Below are positions 1 to 6,835 of a stretch of 7,338 nucleotides of DNA, one piece after another (positions within the stretch are counted from its first letter, which is position 1; each line of letters begins with the position of its first letter). Position numbers and translations under genes: made by a program. The DNA comes from Spirochaetaceae bacterium. GTDB taxonomy: Bacteria; Spirochaetota; Spirochaetia; Treponematales; Breznakiellaceae. The stretch is taken from assembly GCA_031279895.1 (NCBI GenBank), contig JAITHR010000216.1, positions 1 to 7,338 on the forward strand. The letters are read 5' to 3'. The notes beneath the pieces are model-generated. The model was not told the origin of the DNA and made no database searches. It worked only from the letters and a program-made list of their open reading frames with translations.

Positions 1-1841
1 ACCTCCTCGTCAAGCCCTTCGATAACAAGGGTTCCCACCACGTCCCCGGGAGAATAGGTAAGGCCGATTCCCTCATGGCGGATAAGGGCCTGCCCCTGCT
101 TCACCACCGCGTACACCGCGCCGTTTTCCACGCCGTCAAGACGCCCTTTGTCAATCAGCGCCTGCCCCTGGCGGTACTGGAGGAGCTCCCCCCGAAACGG
201 GAGGGTGGATGCGAGCCGTTCCACAATGCCCCGCGCCGCGTTCCGCAGCCGGTCCGCACCGGTCCGGTACGCGGTAAAGGCCGCGGCGGGCGTACCGGTT
301 CTGCCTACGAAAAGTTCGCCTTTAAGAGAAAGGTCGCGCTCGTTTTCAGAAACCGATATGATAAGAAAATAGTCCGCGCCGGCTTCCCGCGCCTGGCGGA
401 AGGCATGGGAAAAAGACGGCTGGGGAAGCTCAAGGTTCATGGGGTTTATGTTCCGCTCATGGACGAGAATATCCTTTATGTACACCGACGCGGCGGCCCC
501 TGCGTCGGCGTGGTAAAAACTGGACTGGGAGGCCAGAGAGAAAACCGCGATGTTCCAGTGCCCCTTGACCGTCTCCGCACTAGAAACCCCCCAGCGCCGG
601 TACAGCGCCTCGTCCAAAAGCGCGTCATAGGTCTCAAGCGCATCCTGCACCGCCCTATCCCCAAGCCCCAAACTCCGCATGAACCGCAGCTCCTCAAAAT
701 ACCGCGCAGGATACCCCTGAATACGGAGAAGCTCCGCGTATTCCTGCCTTTCAGCGGCGTAGGGATTGAGCCGGAGACCCCGCCGGTACTCAAAAAGGGC
801 CTGCTCAATGAGATTGCGCTTCCCGTAGTCCTTCCCGCGGTTAAAATGCCAGAGCGCCCAGCGGGAACGGCGCGGGTCTTCCAGATTGGTCTCGGTAAGG
901 AGCGCGTCTTCCAGCGCGGCGCGCACGAACTCGTCCTGCCCGTCAATAGACGCGGCGGCGGAGAGGACCGAAAGCGCGTCGGCTTTCCGCCCCATGCCGC
1001 GATAGGCCATGCCTTTGAGATACCACGAGCCGATGTCCCGCCGATTAAGCCCTATCGCCTCGTCAGCCAGCCGCGCCGCCTCGGAGAACTGGCCGGTCCG
1101 ATACCGGAGGCTTGCCAGAAGGGAGAAAGCCGGCGCGTACCCGGGCCTGAAAAACAAGGCGCTCTCCGCGTAGGTAATAGCCGTATCCAGCCTGCCGGCT
1201 TTGGCGTCAAGGTACGCCGCGTAGTAATACACGCGGTAATCCTGGGGATGCTGGGCAATGGCCCGCTCGATATAGGTTCTGGCGTTTTCCGTTTCCCCAA
1301 GGGAGCCTAACACGAGCGCCAGAGAGATGAGGAGCCTCCGGTCGTCGGGGTAGCGGCGCACCGCCTCCCGATAGCGGGTTACCGCGTCTCCGTGGCGCCC
1401 GCGGGCGATGTCCAGTTCGGAGGCGGCAAAGAGGGCCTCTTTGTTGTAGGGCTCCCGCGTCAGCACGTCCGCGATAACCGACGCCGCCTCGGTGAGGCGC
1501 CCCAGTCCGATAAGGGAGAAGGCTTCCAGATTGGCCAGGCTGAGGTTACTCCGCGCAAGGGAACGGGCTTTGCGCGTCCATGACAGGGCTTGATCGAATT
1601 CACCCAGAGCATAGTAGCACTCGGCCAAAGCCGCGGTTCCCTCGGCGTGCGCCGGATTGAGGCGCAGACATTCAAGCAGGGATTCGGATGCGGCGTACCA
1701 GTCTTCTTCCAGAATGGAAAGCCGTCCCTTATCGTAATACAAGCCGGCGTTCGGAGGCCGGCTGCTCTGCCCGTAGAGAAAAGCGCCGCAGCACAGCCCG
1801 ATTGCAAGGCCGGCGATACGAAGAAAAAACCCGCGAATCAT
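1..1841 (-). CDS. Exported TPR-repeat protein with CsgG/FlgT-like C-terminal region (3' end beyond window)
   Basis: The frame stays open for 613 codons and runs off the left edge, so the C terminus is missing. Residues 1-24 look like a signal peptide (basic start, hydrophobic core, probable cut FLYG|Q), with no convincing lipobox despite C17/C18, so the protein is probably periplasmic or envelope-associated. Residues ~33-370 form about nine TPR-like helical pairs with usual spacing and motifs (for example ALAECYYALGEFDQAL at 70-85 and LNP ends at 61-63 and 358-360). From ~428 the character changes to an alternating beta/alpha region (IAVFSLASQSSFYHADAG, then AGADYFLIISVSE), followed by a GRLDGVENGAVYAVV segment at 566-580 that resembles the C-terminal domains of FlgT/CsgG-type envelope proteins; this resemblance is my inference. 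The start overlaps the upstream stop codon (ATGA) but has its own excellent Shine-Dalgarno. The function is unknown; scaffolding or envelope assembly is plausible. Confidence 0.85.
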   Translation of the reverse strand, partial: MIRGFFLRIAGLAIGLCCGAFLYGQSSRPPNAGLYYDKGRLSILEEDWYAASESLLECLRLNPAHAEGTAALAECYYALGEFDQALSWTRKARSLARSNLSLANLEAFSLIGLGRLTEAASVIADVLTREPYNKEALFAASELDIARGRHGDAVTRYREAVRRYPDDRRLLISLALVLGSLGETENARTYIERAIAQHPQDYRVYYYAAYLDAKAGRLDTAITYAESALFFRPGYAPAFSLLASLRYRTGQFSEAARLADEAIGLNRRDIGSWYLKGMAYRGMGRKADALSVLSAAASIDGQDEFVRAALEDALLTETNLEDPRRSRWALWHFNRGKDYGKRNLIEQALFEYRRGLRLNPYAAERQEYAELLRIQGYPARYFEELRFMRSLGLGDRAVQDALETYDALLDEALYRRWGVSSAETVKGHWNIAVFSLASQSSFYHADAGAAASVYIKDILVHERNINPMNLELPQPSFSHAFRQAREAGADYFLIISVSENERDLSLKGELFVGRTGTPAAAFTAYRTGADRLRNAARGIVERLASTLPFRGELLQYRQGQALIDKGRLDGVENGAVYAVVKQGQALIRHEGIGLTYSPGDVVGTLVIEGLDEE

Positions 1842-2674
1842 AAGGGGTCCTCCTTTTTGGAAACGTCCGATTTAAGGACGCCTGACTTAACAATAATTTT
1901 TACCGTGCGAATTTTATGCCCGTCCATGTCCTGAATGATAAAATCATGGCCGTTATACACGATTTTCTCGTATTTTACCGGTATCTTCCCGAACAGGTTA
2001 AACACGAAGCCTCCAAGCGTGTCAAAGTCCTCAACCGGAAAAGCCGCGCCGATTTCTTTCGAGAGGTACGCCAGATTTACCCGCGCCCCGCAGATATACG
2101 AGCCGTCTCCCACCGGAAGGATGGCTTCGATCTCATGGTCGAATTCGTCCTGAATGTCTCCGATGATTTCTTCTATAATATCTTCCATGCACACGATACC
2201 GGAAACCCCGCCGTATTCGTCCACCGCCACCGCGATATGCACCCGCCGTCTCCGCAGTTCCCGAAGCAGCCCGTCGATACGCTTTGATTCGGGCACAAAG
2301 AAAGGCTTTCGGGCGAGCCGCTGAATATCAAAGTCGTCGCCCCGCAGGAGGCCGGTCAACACGTCTTTCAGGTATAAAATGCCGATGACGTGATCTATCG
2401 TTTCTTTATACACCGGAAAACGGGAGTGCCCGCTTTTGGCGATACAGGTCAACAGTTCCTCCTTAGGCGCGTCGATTTGCAGAAAGACCGTATCGATTCG
2501 GGGAACCATTACCTCTTTGACGGTGGTTTCCGAAAGCTCCAGCACCCCCCGAATCATGTCTTTCCGATCCGCCTCAAGGGACTGGTAGATTTTCTGGTCT
2601 ATAGCTTCTTTGCGCTTTTTAAAAAGCCGGAACAGGCCGGACAGAAAAGATCCCTCTTTCATACGGTCTTTCAT
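1838..2674 (-). CDS. tlyC: TlyC/CorC-family protein with paired CBS domains and transporter-associated domain
   Basis: The 278-residue product has two CBS domains (about 54-180) with the family signatures VMVPR at 56-60, SGHSRFPVY at 81-89 and VDEYGGVSGIV at 151-161 followed by MEDIIEEIIGDIQDEFD, then a CorC_HlyC domain (about 190-270, FDTLGGFVFNLFG). The DUF21 membrane domain found in longer relatives is absent, so this is the short soluble form, called CorC/YbeX in proteobacteria and TlyC (historically 'hemolysin') in spirochaetes. Known roles of the family involve Mg2+/Co2+ handling and, for YbeX, ribosome-related phenotypes; haemolysis is doubtful. CBS pairs usually bind adenine nucleotides. 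The start at 2674 overlaps the ybeY stop by 4 bp (ATGA) and has no clear Shine-Dalgarno, so translation probably depends on coupling; a second in-frame ATG at 2662 is possible. Confidence 0.9.
   Translation of the reverse strand: MKDRMKEGSFLSGLFRLFKKRKEAIDQKIYQSLEADRKDMIRGVLELSETTVKEVMVPRIDTVFLQIDAPKEELLTCIAKSGHSRFPVYKETIDHVIGILYLKDVLTGLLRGDDFDIQRLARKPFFVPESKRIDGLLRELRRRRVHIAVAVDEYGGVSGIVCMEDIIEEIIGDIQDEFDHEIEAILPVGDGSYICGARVNLAYLSKEIGAAFPVEDFDTLGGFVFNLFGKIPVKYEKIVYNGHDFIIQDMDGHKIRTVKIIVKSGVLKSDVSKKEDPL
1849..1855 (-). promoter_or_regulatory. Strong ribosome binding site of the TPR gene
   Basis: Read on the minus strand this is AAGGAGG, seven bases before the ATG at 1841. It is the best Shine-Dalgarno in the operon and lies inside the end of the upstream tlyC/corC gene. 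It fixes the start of the TPR gene and suggests that this last visible gene can be translated strongly on its own as well as by coupling. Confidence 0.8.
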
Positions 2675-3135
2675 ACGAGCCGGAGCGGTATCCGTTCTTC
2701 CGCCAGTTCCGCCATGAGGGATTCCTGGAGTCGTAGCATAGGCTCGATATCGGCATTCGTGGCGTGATCCATGCCGGCCAGATGGAGAATTCCGTGAATG
2801 AGGAGGCGCCGCAGTTCCTCTTCCGGCGGGACCTTAAAATAGCGGGCGTTTTCCGCGAGGGTTTCCAGAGATATGACAATGTCTCCGGGAAGGTACCGGA
2901 TCTCCCCCGCTTCCTCGACGGTTTCTCCCAACGGAAAGGACAATACGTCGGTAGCTTCGTTTTTGTGCCGGAACCGGCTGTTGAGTGTTCGGATGTACGT
3001 GTCCCGACAAAACAAAACCGACAGGTCCCACCGGTCATGTTCGAGGCGGTCCAATACGGTAAGGATAAAACGCTCCGCCGATTCGGATTGCAGAGGCAAA
3101 GGGTCTTCTTCGGATCTTATGGCAACGCGGTTCAT
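2671..3135 (-). CDS. ybeY: Endoribonuclease / rRNA maturation factor YbeY
   Basis: The 154-residue product is of usual family length. The zinc-binding motif is complete: HGILHLAGMDH places the three metal ligands at H114, H118 and H124. The upstream family block is also present, NSRFRHKNEATDVLSFP at 52-68, including the conserved arginine before TDVLSFP, and GDIVIS at 84-89. YbeY is a cytoplasmic metal-dependent RNase needed for 16S rRNA 3' end maturation and 70S ribosome quality control. The ATG at 3135 overlaps the stop of the HD gene by 4 bp (ATGA), preceded by a G-rich run (AGGGGGG, six bases before the start) that may act as a ribosome site. Its neighbour phoH encodes its usual partner, separated here by the HD gene as in Firmicutes. 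Identification is secure. Confidence 0.97.
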   Translation of the reverse strand: MNRVAIRSEEDPLPLQSESAERFILTVLDRLEHDRWDLSVLFCRDTYIRTLNSRFRHKNEATDVLSFPLGETVEEAGEIRYLPGDIVISLETLAENARYFKVPPEEELRRLLIHGILHLAGMDHATNADIEPMLRLQESLMAELAEERIPLRLV

Positions 3136-5420
3136 GCGCGGCCCCCCTGAGTTTCCGTATCAGAAGAGGCCCGGGGTTTGGGAGGCAGTTTGGGGTACTT
3201 TATCCGCGAGTGGTAATAGCCCGCCAGCACCTGTACAAAGGCGCGTTTTATAGTTTCAAGGTCCCGGAAGGTAAGCTCCGAGGCGGCAAGCTGACCGTGT
3301 TCGACTTTCGCGTTGATAAGCTGCTGGATGAACTGGTCAATCCGCGCCGGCGTGGGGTTTTCCAAAGTCCGAACCGCGGCCTCGGAGACATCGGCGAGCA
3401 TAACCACCGCGGATTCCCGCGAGCGCGGCGGACTTCCGGGGTAGGAAAACTCTTCGGGATCCGCCTGGGGGTCTTCGGCCAGGGCTTTGGTGTAAAACCA
3501 GGTGATAACCGAGTTGCCGTGATGTTCGGCCACGATGTTGGTTACTTCCTCTGGAAGCCCCAGGCTCCGCGCCTTTTCCACCCCGATACGCACGTGGCTG
3601 CGGATGATGGCCGCCGACAGTGCGGGCGGAATATCGTCGTGTTTGTTATGGGACGTTTGGTTCTCCACAAAGTACTCCGGCTGTTCCATCTTGCCAATAT
3701 CGTGGTAATACGCGCCCACCCGCGCAAGGAGGGGGTTGGCGCCTATCTCCTGACAGGCCGCCTCAGCGAGGTTAGCCACCATGATAGAATGGCTGTAGGT
3801 GCCGGAAGCGACGGTAAAGAGTCGTTTCAAAAGCGGGGCGTTAAGGTCGGAAAGCTCGATGAGTCTGAAGGCGGTGGCCGCGTTGAGGGCGTGTTCCAGA
3901 GGGGGCAGGATACCCAGCACCAGCATTCCCGACGCCGCGCCGTTAAAGGCGGCCCAGAACAGAATAATAAGATAATCCCCCAAAGTGGCGGCGCCGTTTA
4001 TGAGTAAAACGGCGATTGCCGCCCCGCCGTTGGCGCCGGCTATGATGAGACCGGCCTTCACGAGATCCATGCGTTTTTCGGCGCGGCGCAGGGTATACGA
4101 CGCGACGACTCCGGAAACCAGGGCGAACGTATAGGCGGGGAGGTCGAATCCGGTGGCAAGAAACGCCCCCAGCGGGAGCGCCAGGGCCCATGCCAGCGCC
4201 AGAGGCGGGCCGATAAGGAGGGACGGGAGCATGATGACGAGCGCGGTGGGAAGGACAATCGAAACCGGAAAGATTTCGGTGTTAAAGGAGAGGTTTTTCA
4301 CCAGCGCCGCGCCTATGATATAGAGCGCGGTCAGCGCGGAAAGGAGGTATATCTCCGCGTCGGAGAGCGAGCGCCCGACGAGCTTCGCGCTTCCCAGAAA
4401 CACGAAGAACCCGTAGAGGAGGAGGAAGAGAAGGATCTGGCCGATAATAATCCGCGGATCCAGCAATGCGGGCGCGTTAAGCGCCCGAAGCTGGGACATC
4501 TCGTCGTCGGTTACGATAAAGCCTTTGCGTATAATCCGTTTCCCCTGTTCTATGTACTTAACCACCGGCTCCACCGCGTCTCCCGCCTCGGCGAGCCTGC
4601 GGCCTGAGTCCTGCGCGGAGAAAAAGACGTTTTCCCGTATGAAAGGCTTAAGTAAATCGTCGGCGATTATCCTGAAAGACGGGGGAAATCCCTCGGCCAC
4701 GTACCGGTCTATGGCACCCGAGAGGGTGGCAAGGGTAATAATCCGGTTAAACCCGATCCGTTCCCGACCGGTCCGCGCGCCGGAATCGCGGAGTATCTCC
4801 ACCGCGTCGGGATTGAACTCTTCAAGGCCGGTCGCGGGGAGGGCGAAGATACCCTCTTCCATGAAATGCTCAAGAAGCGCGCCGCCCAACCGGAGCGTCT
4901 CCGCCTGATCCGAAGACTCGAAGAGGATTTCCAGGTCTTCCGCAAGAAAAAGTCCCGGAAACTCCGCCGACACCTGGCGCCGGTATCCCTCAAGCGACAC
5001 CTGTTCCTCAAAGCATTTGCGGGAAAACTCGGAAAACCGCCCGTAGTCCCCGGCGACCTTTTCGGTTATTTCCGGCGAATAGATAAAGACCGCCGGCACC
5101 AGACGCCGCTGGGCTTCGAGCCTGACCCTGGTGGCCCCCTCGTCGATATACGAGACGGTCTGTTCCGCGATGACGTCCCGCTCCGCGACTTTTCCCGCCT
5201 CGAAATCACCGGTGTCCCCGTCTGAAGCGCCGCCGCCGTGTATGGCGTTCATAACGACGATGAGGGAAATAAGGAAAGCCGCGCCGGTAGCCGCAGCCGG
5301 CCCGGGGCGGAGGGCGGGAACCGGAAACCGGCGGAATCTTTGTGCCGGTTTCGAGCTTTCCGGCCTTTCCCCGGGGGGCGAGTCTCCGAACGCGCCGTTT
5401 TCATGGTTATGCGTGGTCAT
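3132..5420 (-). CDS. pgpH: PgpH/YqfF-type 7TM-HD phosphodiesterase (cyclic di-AMP)
   Basis: The 762-residue product has the full 7TMR-HD architecture: a cytosolic N terminus (1-42), one membrane helix (~44-60), a large extracytoplasmic 7TMR-HDED domain (~61-320), about seven membrane helices (~322-505) and a cytosolic HD domain (~530-735). The HD metal ligands are visible: H544 in YSHSIMVANL, H573-D574 in YYHDIGK, H609 in RSHV, H633/H634 in AEHHGN and D677 in LADVSEA. Characterised relatives (PgpH of Listeria, YqfF) hydrolyse cyclic di-AMP to pApA, and all catalytic residues appear intact. The substrate here is inferred from the family. The start at 5420 lies inside the end of phoH (14-bp overlap) with only a weak Shine-Dalgarno, so translation is probably coupled. 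The C-terminal tail after 740 is proline-rich and polar. No cyclic di-AMP synthase is in the window. Confidence 0.95.
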   Translation of the reverse strand: MTTHNHENGAFGDSPPGERPESSKPAQRFRRFPVPALRPGPAAATGAAFLISLIVVMNAIHGGGASDGDTGDFEAGKVAERDVIAEQTVSYIDEGATRVRLEAQRRLVPAVFIYSPEITEKVAGDYGRFSEFSRKCFEEQVSLEGYRRQVSAEFPGLFLAEDLEILFESSDQAETLRLGGALLEHFMEEGIFALPATGLEEFNPDAVEILRDSGARTGRERIGFNRIITLATLSGAIDRYVAEGFPPSFRIIADDLLKPFIRENVFFSAQDSGRRLAEAGDAVEPVVKYIEQGKRIIRKGFIVTDDEMSQLRALNAPALLDPRIIIGQILLFLLLYGFFVFLGSAKLVGRSLSDAEIYLLSALTALYIIGAALVKNLSFNTEIFPVSIVLPTALVIMLPSLLIGPPLALAWALALPLGAFLATGFDLPAYTFALVSGVVASYTLRRAEKRMDLVKAGLIIAGANGGAAIAVLLINGAATLGDYLIILFWAAFNGAASGMLVLGILPPLEHALNAATAFRLIELSDLNAPLLKRLFTVASGTYSHSIMVANLAEAACQEIGANPLLARVGAYYHDIGKMEQPEYFVENQTSHNKHDDIPPALSAAIIRSHVRIGVEKARSLGLPEEVTNIVAEHHGNSVITWFYTKALAEDPQADPEEFSYPGSPPRSRESAVVMLADVSEAAVRTLENPTPARIDQFIQQLINAKVEHGQLAASELTFRDLETIKRAFVQVLAGYYHSRIKYPKLPPKPRASSDTETQGGRA

Positions 5421-6384
5421 AGGCCTGGATTATCTTTTTTATAAGGGGGTTGCGCACCACGTCTCCGGTATGAAGGTACGCCGTGCAGATACCCTCAATG
5501 GCGGAAAGAAGGGAAAGGGCGTGGAGCAGTCCCGAATCGAAGCGCTTGGGAAGGTCTATCTGCGTCGCGTCTCCGGTGATAACGGCGCGGCTTCCGGCGC
5601 CGATCCTGGTGAGAAACATTTTCATCTGTTCTTTCGTGGTATTCTGCGCCTCATCCAAAACAATCACCGCGTCGTTAAGGCTCCGGCCCCGCATATACGC
5701 AAGGGGCGCGATCTCGATGGTTCCCGACTCCTCTAAACGGCGGATGGTTTCATACGGCACGAGCGCTTCCATCGCGTCATAGAGGGGCCGGAGGTAGGGG
5801 TGTATCTTTTGCGCAAGGTCTCCGGGGAGAAACCCCAGACTTTCCCCGGCTTCCACCACCGGACGGGTCAGCACCAGCTTCCGCGCCTTTTTTCCCAGCA
5901 CCACGCGCAGGGCTTCGGCAATGGCAAGAAAGGTCTTGCCGGTTCCCGCGGGCCCGACGCAGAAGGTTATCTCGTGGGTCCGCATCCCGCGTATATAGGC
6001 GGCCTGATTGGTTCCGCGGGGATACACGCGGCTAAACCCCTGGGGGATCTGAATTACCGCATCCCGTATAGGGTCCCGCGCCGCCTGTTCTTTTTTGTCC
6101 GTGTTTTCCGGCGCCTGATCCCCGCGCAGTGTTTCAAGCAGGGCCCCCACATAGTCCAGAGAGGGCCGCTCCCCTTCACGGGCAGAGGTCGTAAGATTGT
6201 CTATCATTGTTTTGAAGTGCGCGAGACCCGCCGCGCTCATTCCCTCGGCGCGGATTTCATTGCCCCGAGCGGTGATGCGTCCTCCCAGAGACCCCTCGAT
6301 GCGTCTGAGGTTTTCGTCGTTGGCGCCGCACACCTCAGAGAGCAGGTCTCGATTATCCAGTACGATAGTTATACGATCCTCCAT
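5407..6384 (-). CDS. phoH: PhoH family ATPase (PhoH/YbeZ)
   Basis: The 325-residue product matches the usual ~320. A KH-like N-terminal domain (about 3-65, ITIVLDNRDLL to the EIRAEG segment) precedes the PhoH ATPase domain (~110-325). Walker A is GPAGTGKT at 144-151, Walker B is VIVLDEAQNT at 240-249 with D244 and E245, and the family motifs TRPVVEAGESLGFLPGD (173-189) and GDATQIDLP (271-279) are intact. PhoH-like ATPases are predicted RNA helicase-type NTPases that work with YbeY in rRNA processing. The start at 6384 is chosen because the KH-like domain begins at once and the longer frame to 6522 would run into the tRNA gene. A GGAGG abuts this ATG with no spacer, and a short out-of-frame reading frame overlaps it, so initiation may be unusual. 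It is the first protein gene of the operon. Confidence 0.95.
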   Translation of the reverse strand: MEDRITIVLDNRDLLSEVCGANDENLRRIEGSLGGRITARGNEIRAEGMSAAGLAHFKTMIDNLTTSAREGERPSLDYVGALLETLRGDQAPENTDKKEQAARDPIRDAVIQIPQGFSRVYPRGTNQAAYIRGMRTHEITFCVGPAGTGKTFLAIAEALRVVLGKKARKLVLTRPVVEAGESLGFLPGDLAQKIHPYLRPLYDAMEALVPYETIRRLEESGTIEIAPLAYMRGRSLNDAVIVLDEAQNTTKEQMKMFLTRIGAGSRAVITGDATQIDLPKRFDSGLLHALSLLSAIEGICTAYLHTGDVVRNPLIKKIIQAYDHA

Positions 6385-6391
6385 CCTCCAT
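6353..6391 (-). other. Possible 12-codon leader reading frame overlapping the phoH start
   Basis: An ATG at 6391, seven bases upstream of the phoH ATG and out of frame with it, reads MEDGGSYNYRTG and stops at 6353, inside phoH. A GGGGG run lies four bases before this ATG, which is a better-placed ribosome site than the GGAGG that touches the phoH ATG. Ribosomes could load here and pass to phoH by coupling, or the two starts could compete. It may also be chance; no conservation data are available. Confidence 0.25.
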
Positions 6392-6400
6392 GTTACCCCC

Positions 6401-6433
6401 GGCGCGTCCCTCCGGTTTCGGGAACCCCGCGCC
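6401..6433 (-). promoter_or_regulatory. Possible hairpin in the phoH leader
   Basis: GGCGCG and CGCGCC form a perfect 6-bp outer stem (6401-6406 with 6428-6433), and an inner perfect stem GGTT/AACC (6414-6417 with 6423-6426) closes a 5-base loop, with an asymmetric internal bulge between them. It ends 16 bases upstream of the phoH ATG on the transcript and has no U-tract, so it is not a normal terminator. It could separate the tRNA from the messenger or influence phoH translation. Confidence 0.3.
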
Positions 6434-6498
6434 TTGTAGAGAAAATCGCCGATCCCGCCCTGCGGAGGAACCGCGCCGCTCAAAGCATCCCGCGTTTC

Positions 6499-6571
6499 TA
6501 GCGGCAATTGGGCTTGAACCAATGACCTAACGGATATGAGCCGTTTGCTCTACCAACTGAGCTATGCCGCC
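6499..6571 (-). tRNA. tRNA with CAU anticodon, probably elongator tRNA-Met
   Basis: The 73-base gene folds into a complete cloverleaf: acceptor GGCGGCA with TGCCGCT, D arm GCTC-AGTTGGTA-GAGC, anticodon arm AACGG-CTCATAT-CCGTT (anticodon CAU), variable loop AGGTC, T arm ATTGG-TTCAAGC-CCAAT and discriminator A. CCA is not encoded (GAA follows). The acceptor helix is fully paired, which argues against the initiator tRNA, whose first position is mismatched. Two oddities are a G1-U72 wobble at the top of the acceptor stem and a U at position 38 in the anticodon loop. A CAU anticodon can also belong to the lysidine-modified tRNA-Ile2; Met elongator is favoured but not proved. It sits directly downstream of a good promoter and 114 bp before phoH. 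Confidence 0.93.
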
Positions 6572-6583
6572 GCTACTCAATAA

Positions 6584-6612
6584 AATGTAGTATATACGGC
6601 GCGTCGTGTCAA
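6584..6612 (-). promoter_or_regulatory. Sigma-70-like promoter for the tRNA and probably the operon
   Basis: On the minus strand there is a perfect -35 TTGACA (6612-6607), a 17-bp spacer and a -10 TACATT (6589-6584), which would start transcription about 6 bases before the tRNA at 6571. The AT-rich stretch (6573-6600) stands out from the GC-rich surroundings. No terminator is visible between the tRNA and phoH, so this promoter may also drive the five-gene operon. Confidence 0.75.
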
Positions 6613-6620
6613 GCCGCCTC

Positions 6621-6692
6621 CGCAGCCTCCGGCTGCTTCATAAGCTTCCCGCGGAGCGGCTCTAAGCGGTCGTTGACTGGTAACAGGCGCGG
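6621..6692. repeat. Dispersed repeat, copy 1 (module A only)
   Basis: This 72-bp element begins with the perfect inverted repeat GCAGCC-tcc-GGCTGC, contains an AAGCTT palindrome, and ends with the 20-bp core TTGACTGGTAACAGGCGCGG (6673-6692) that is identical in all four copies. Unlike the other copies it is not followed by the hairpin module B; the 21-bp tandem array begins instead four bases later. It carries the TCG variant just before the core. It has no recognised family; a REP-like intergenic repeat is the best description. Confidence 0.85.
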
Positions 6693-6835
6693 TACCGACT
6701 CGTTTTCTGTTGATTCGGACTCGCGTTTATATGATTTAGCTCCGCGTTTATATGATTCCGACTCGCATTCATATGATTTAGCTCCGCGTTCATATGATTC
6801 CGACTCGCATTCATATGATTTAGCTCCGCGTTCAT
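6662..6835 (-). other. Possible heptad-repeat small reading frame across the tandem array (57 codons)
   Basis: From an ATG in the array the minus strand reads MNAELNH / MNASRNH alternately (six heptads, the last two starting with I), then continues through the dispersed repeat to end ...RYRACYQSTTA and TAG. No Shine-Dalgarno lies at a useful distance. Differences between repeat units are a synonymous AAC/AAT and an ATG/ATA (Met/Ile) change in this frame, but Arg/His and Leu/Ser in the opposite-strand frame. A 21-bp period keeps any frame open, so this is weak evidence for coding; I regard the DNA repeat as the more likely functional unit. Confidence 0.15.

Noticed and set aside
75..1310. Long plus-strand open frame of 411 codons
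   Set aside because: It is antisense to the TPR gene, whose frame shows clear TPR periodicity, a signal peptide and a strong ribosome site. The plus frame has a low-complexity R/P/G-rich product typical of the shadow of a GC-rich gene.
1770..1841. Lipoprotein signal in the TPR protein (C17/C18)
   Set aside because: The residues before the cysteines (AIGL-C, GLC-C) do not fit a lipobox well, while FLYG|Q is a good ordinary signal peptidase site.
3210..4007. Plus-strand open frame of 265 codons inside pgpH
   Set aside because: It is antisense to the HD domain and membrane region of a well-recognised gene, with no recognisable domain of its own.
5800..6501. Plus-strand open frame of 233 codons opposite phoH
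   Set aside because: It is antisense to the PhoH ATPase motifs and runs into the tRNA; no family features are visible.
6385..6522. 46-codon N-terminal extension of phoH
   Set aside because: The longer frame starts inside the tRNA gene and adds residues not seen in PhoH proteins, whose KH-like domain begins right at the ATG at 6384.
6499..6692. tRNA as an integration (attachment) site with the repeats as mobile-element cargo
   Set aside because: The repeats lie on the 5' side of the tRNA, no duplicate of the tRNA 3' end is seen, and no integrase is in the window.
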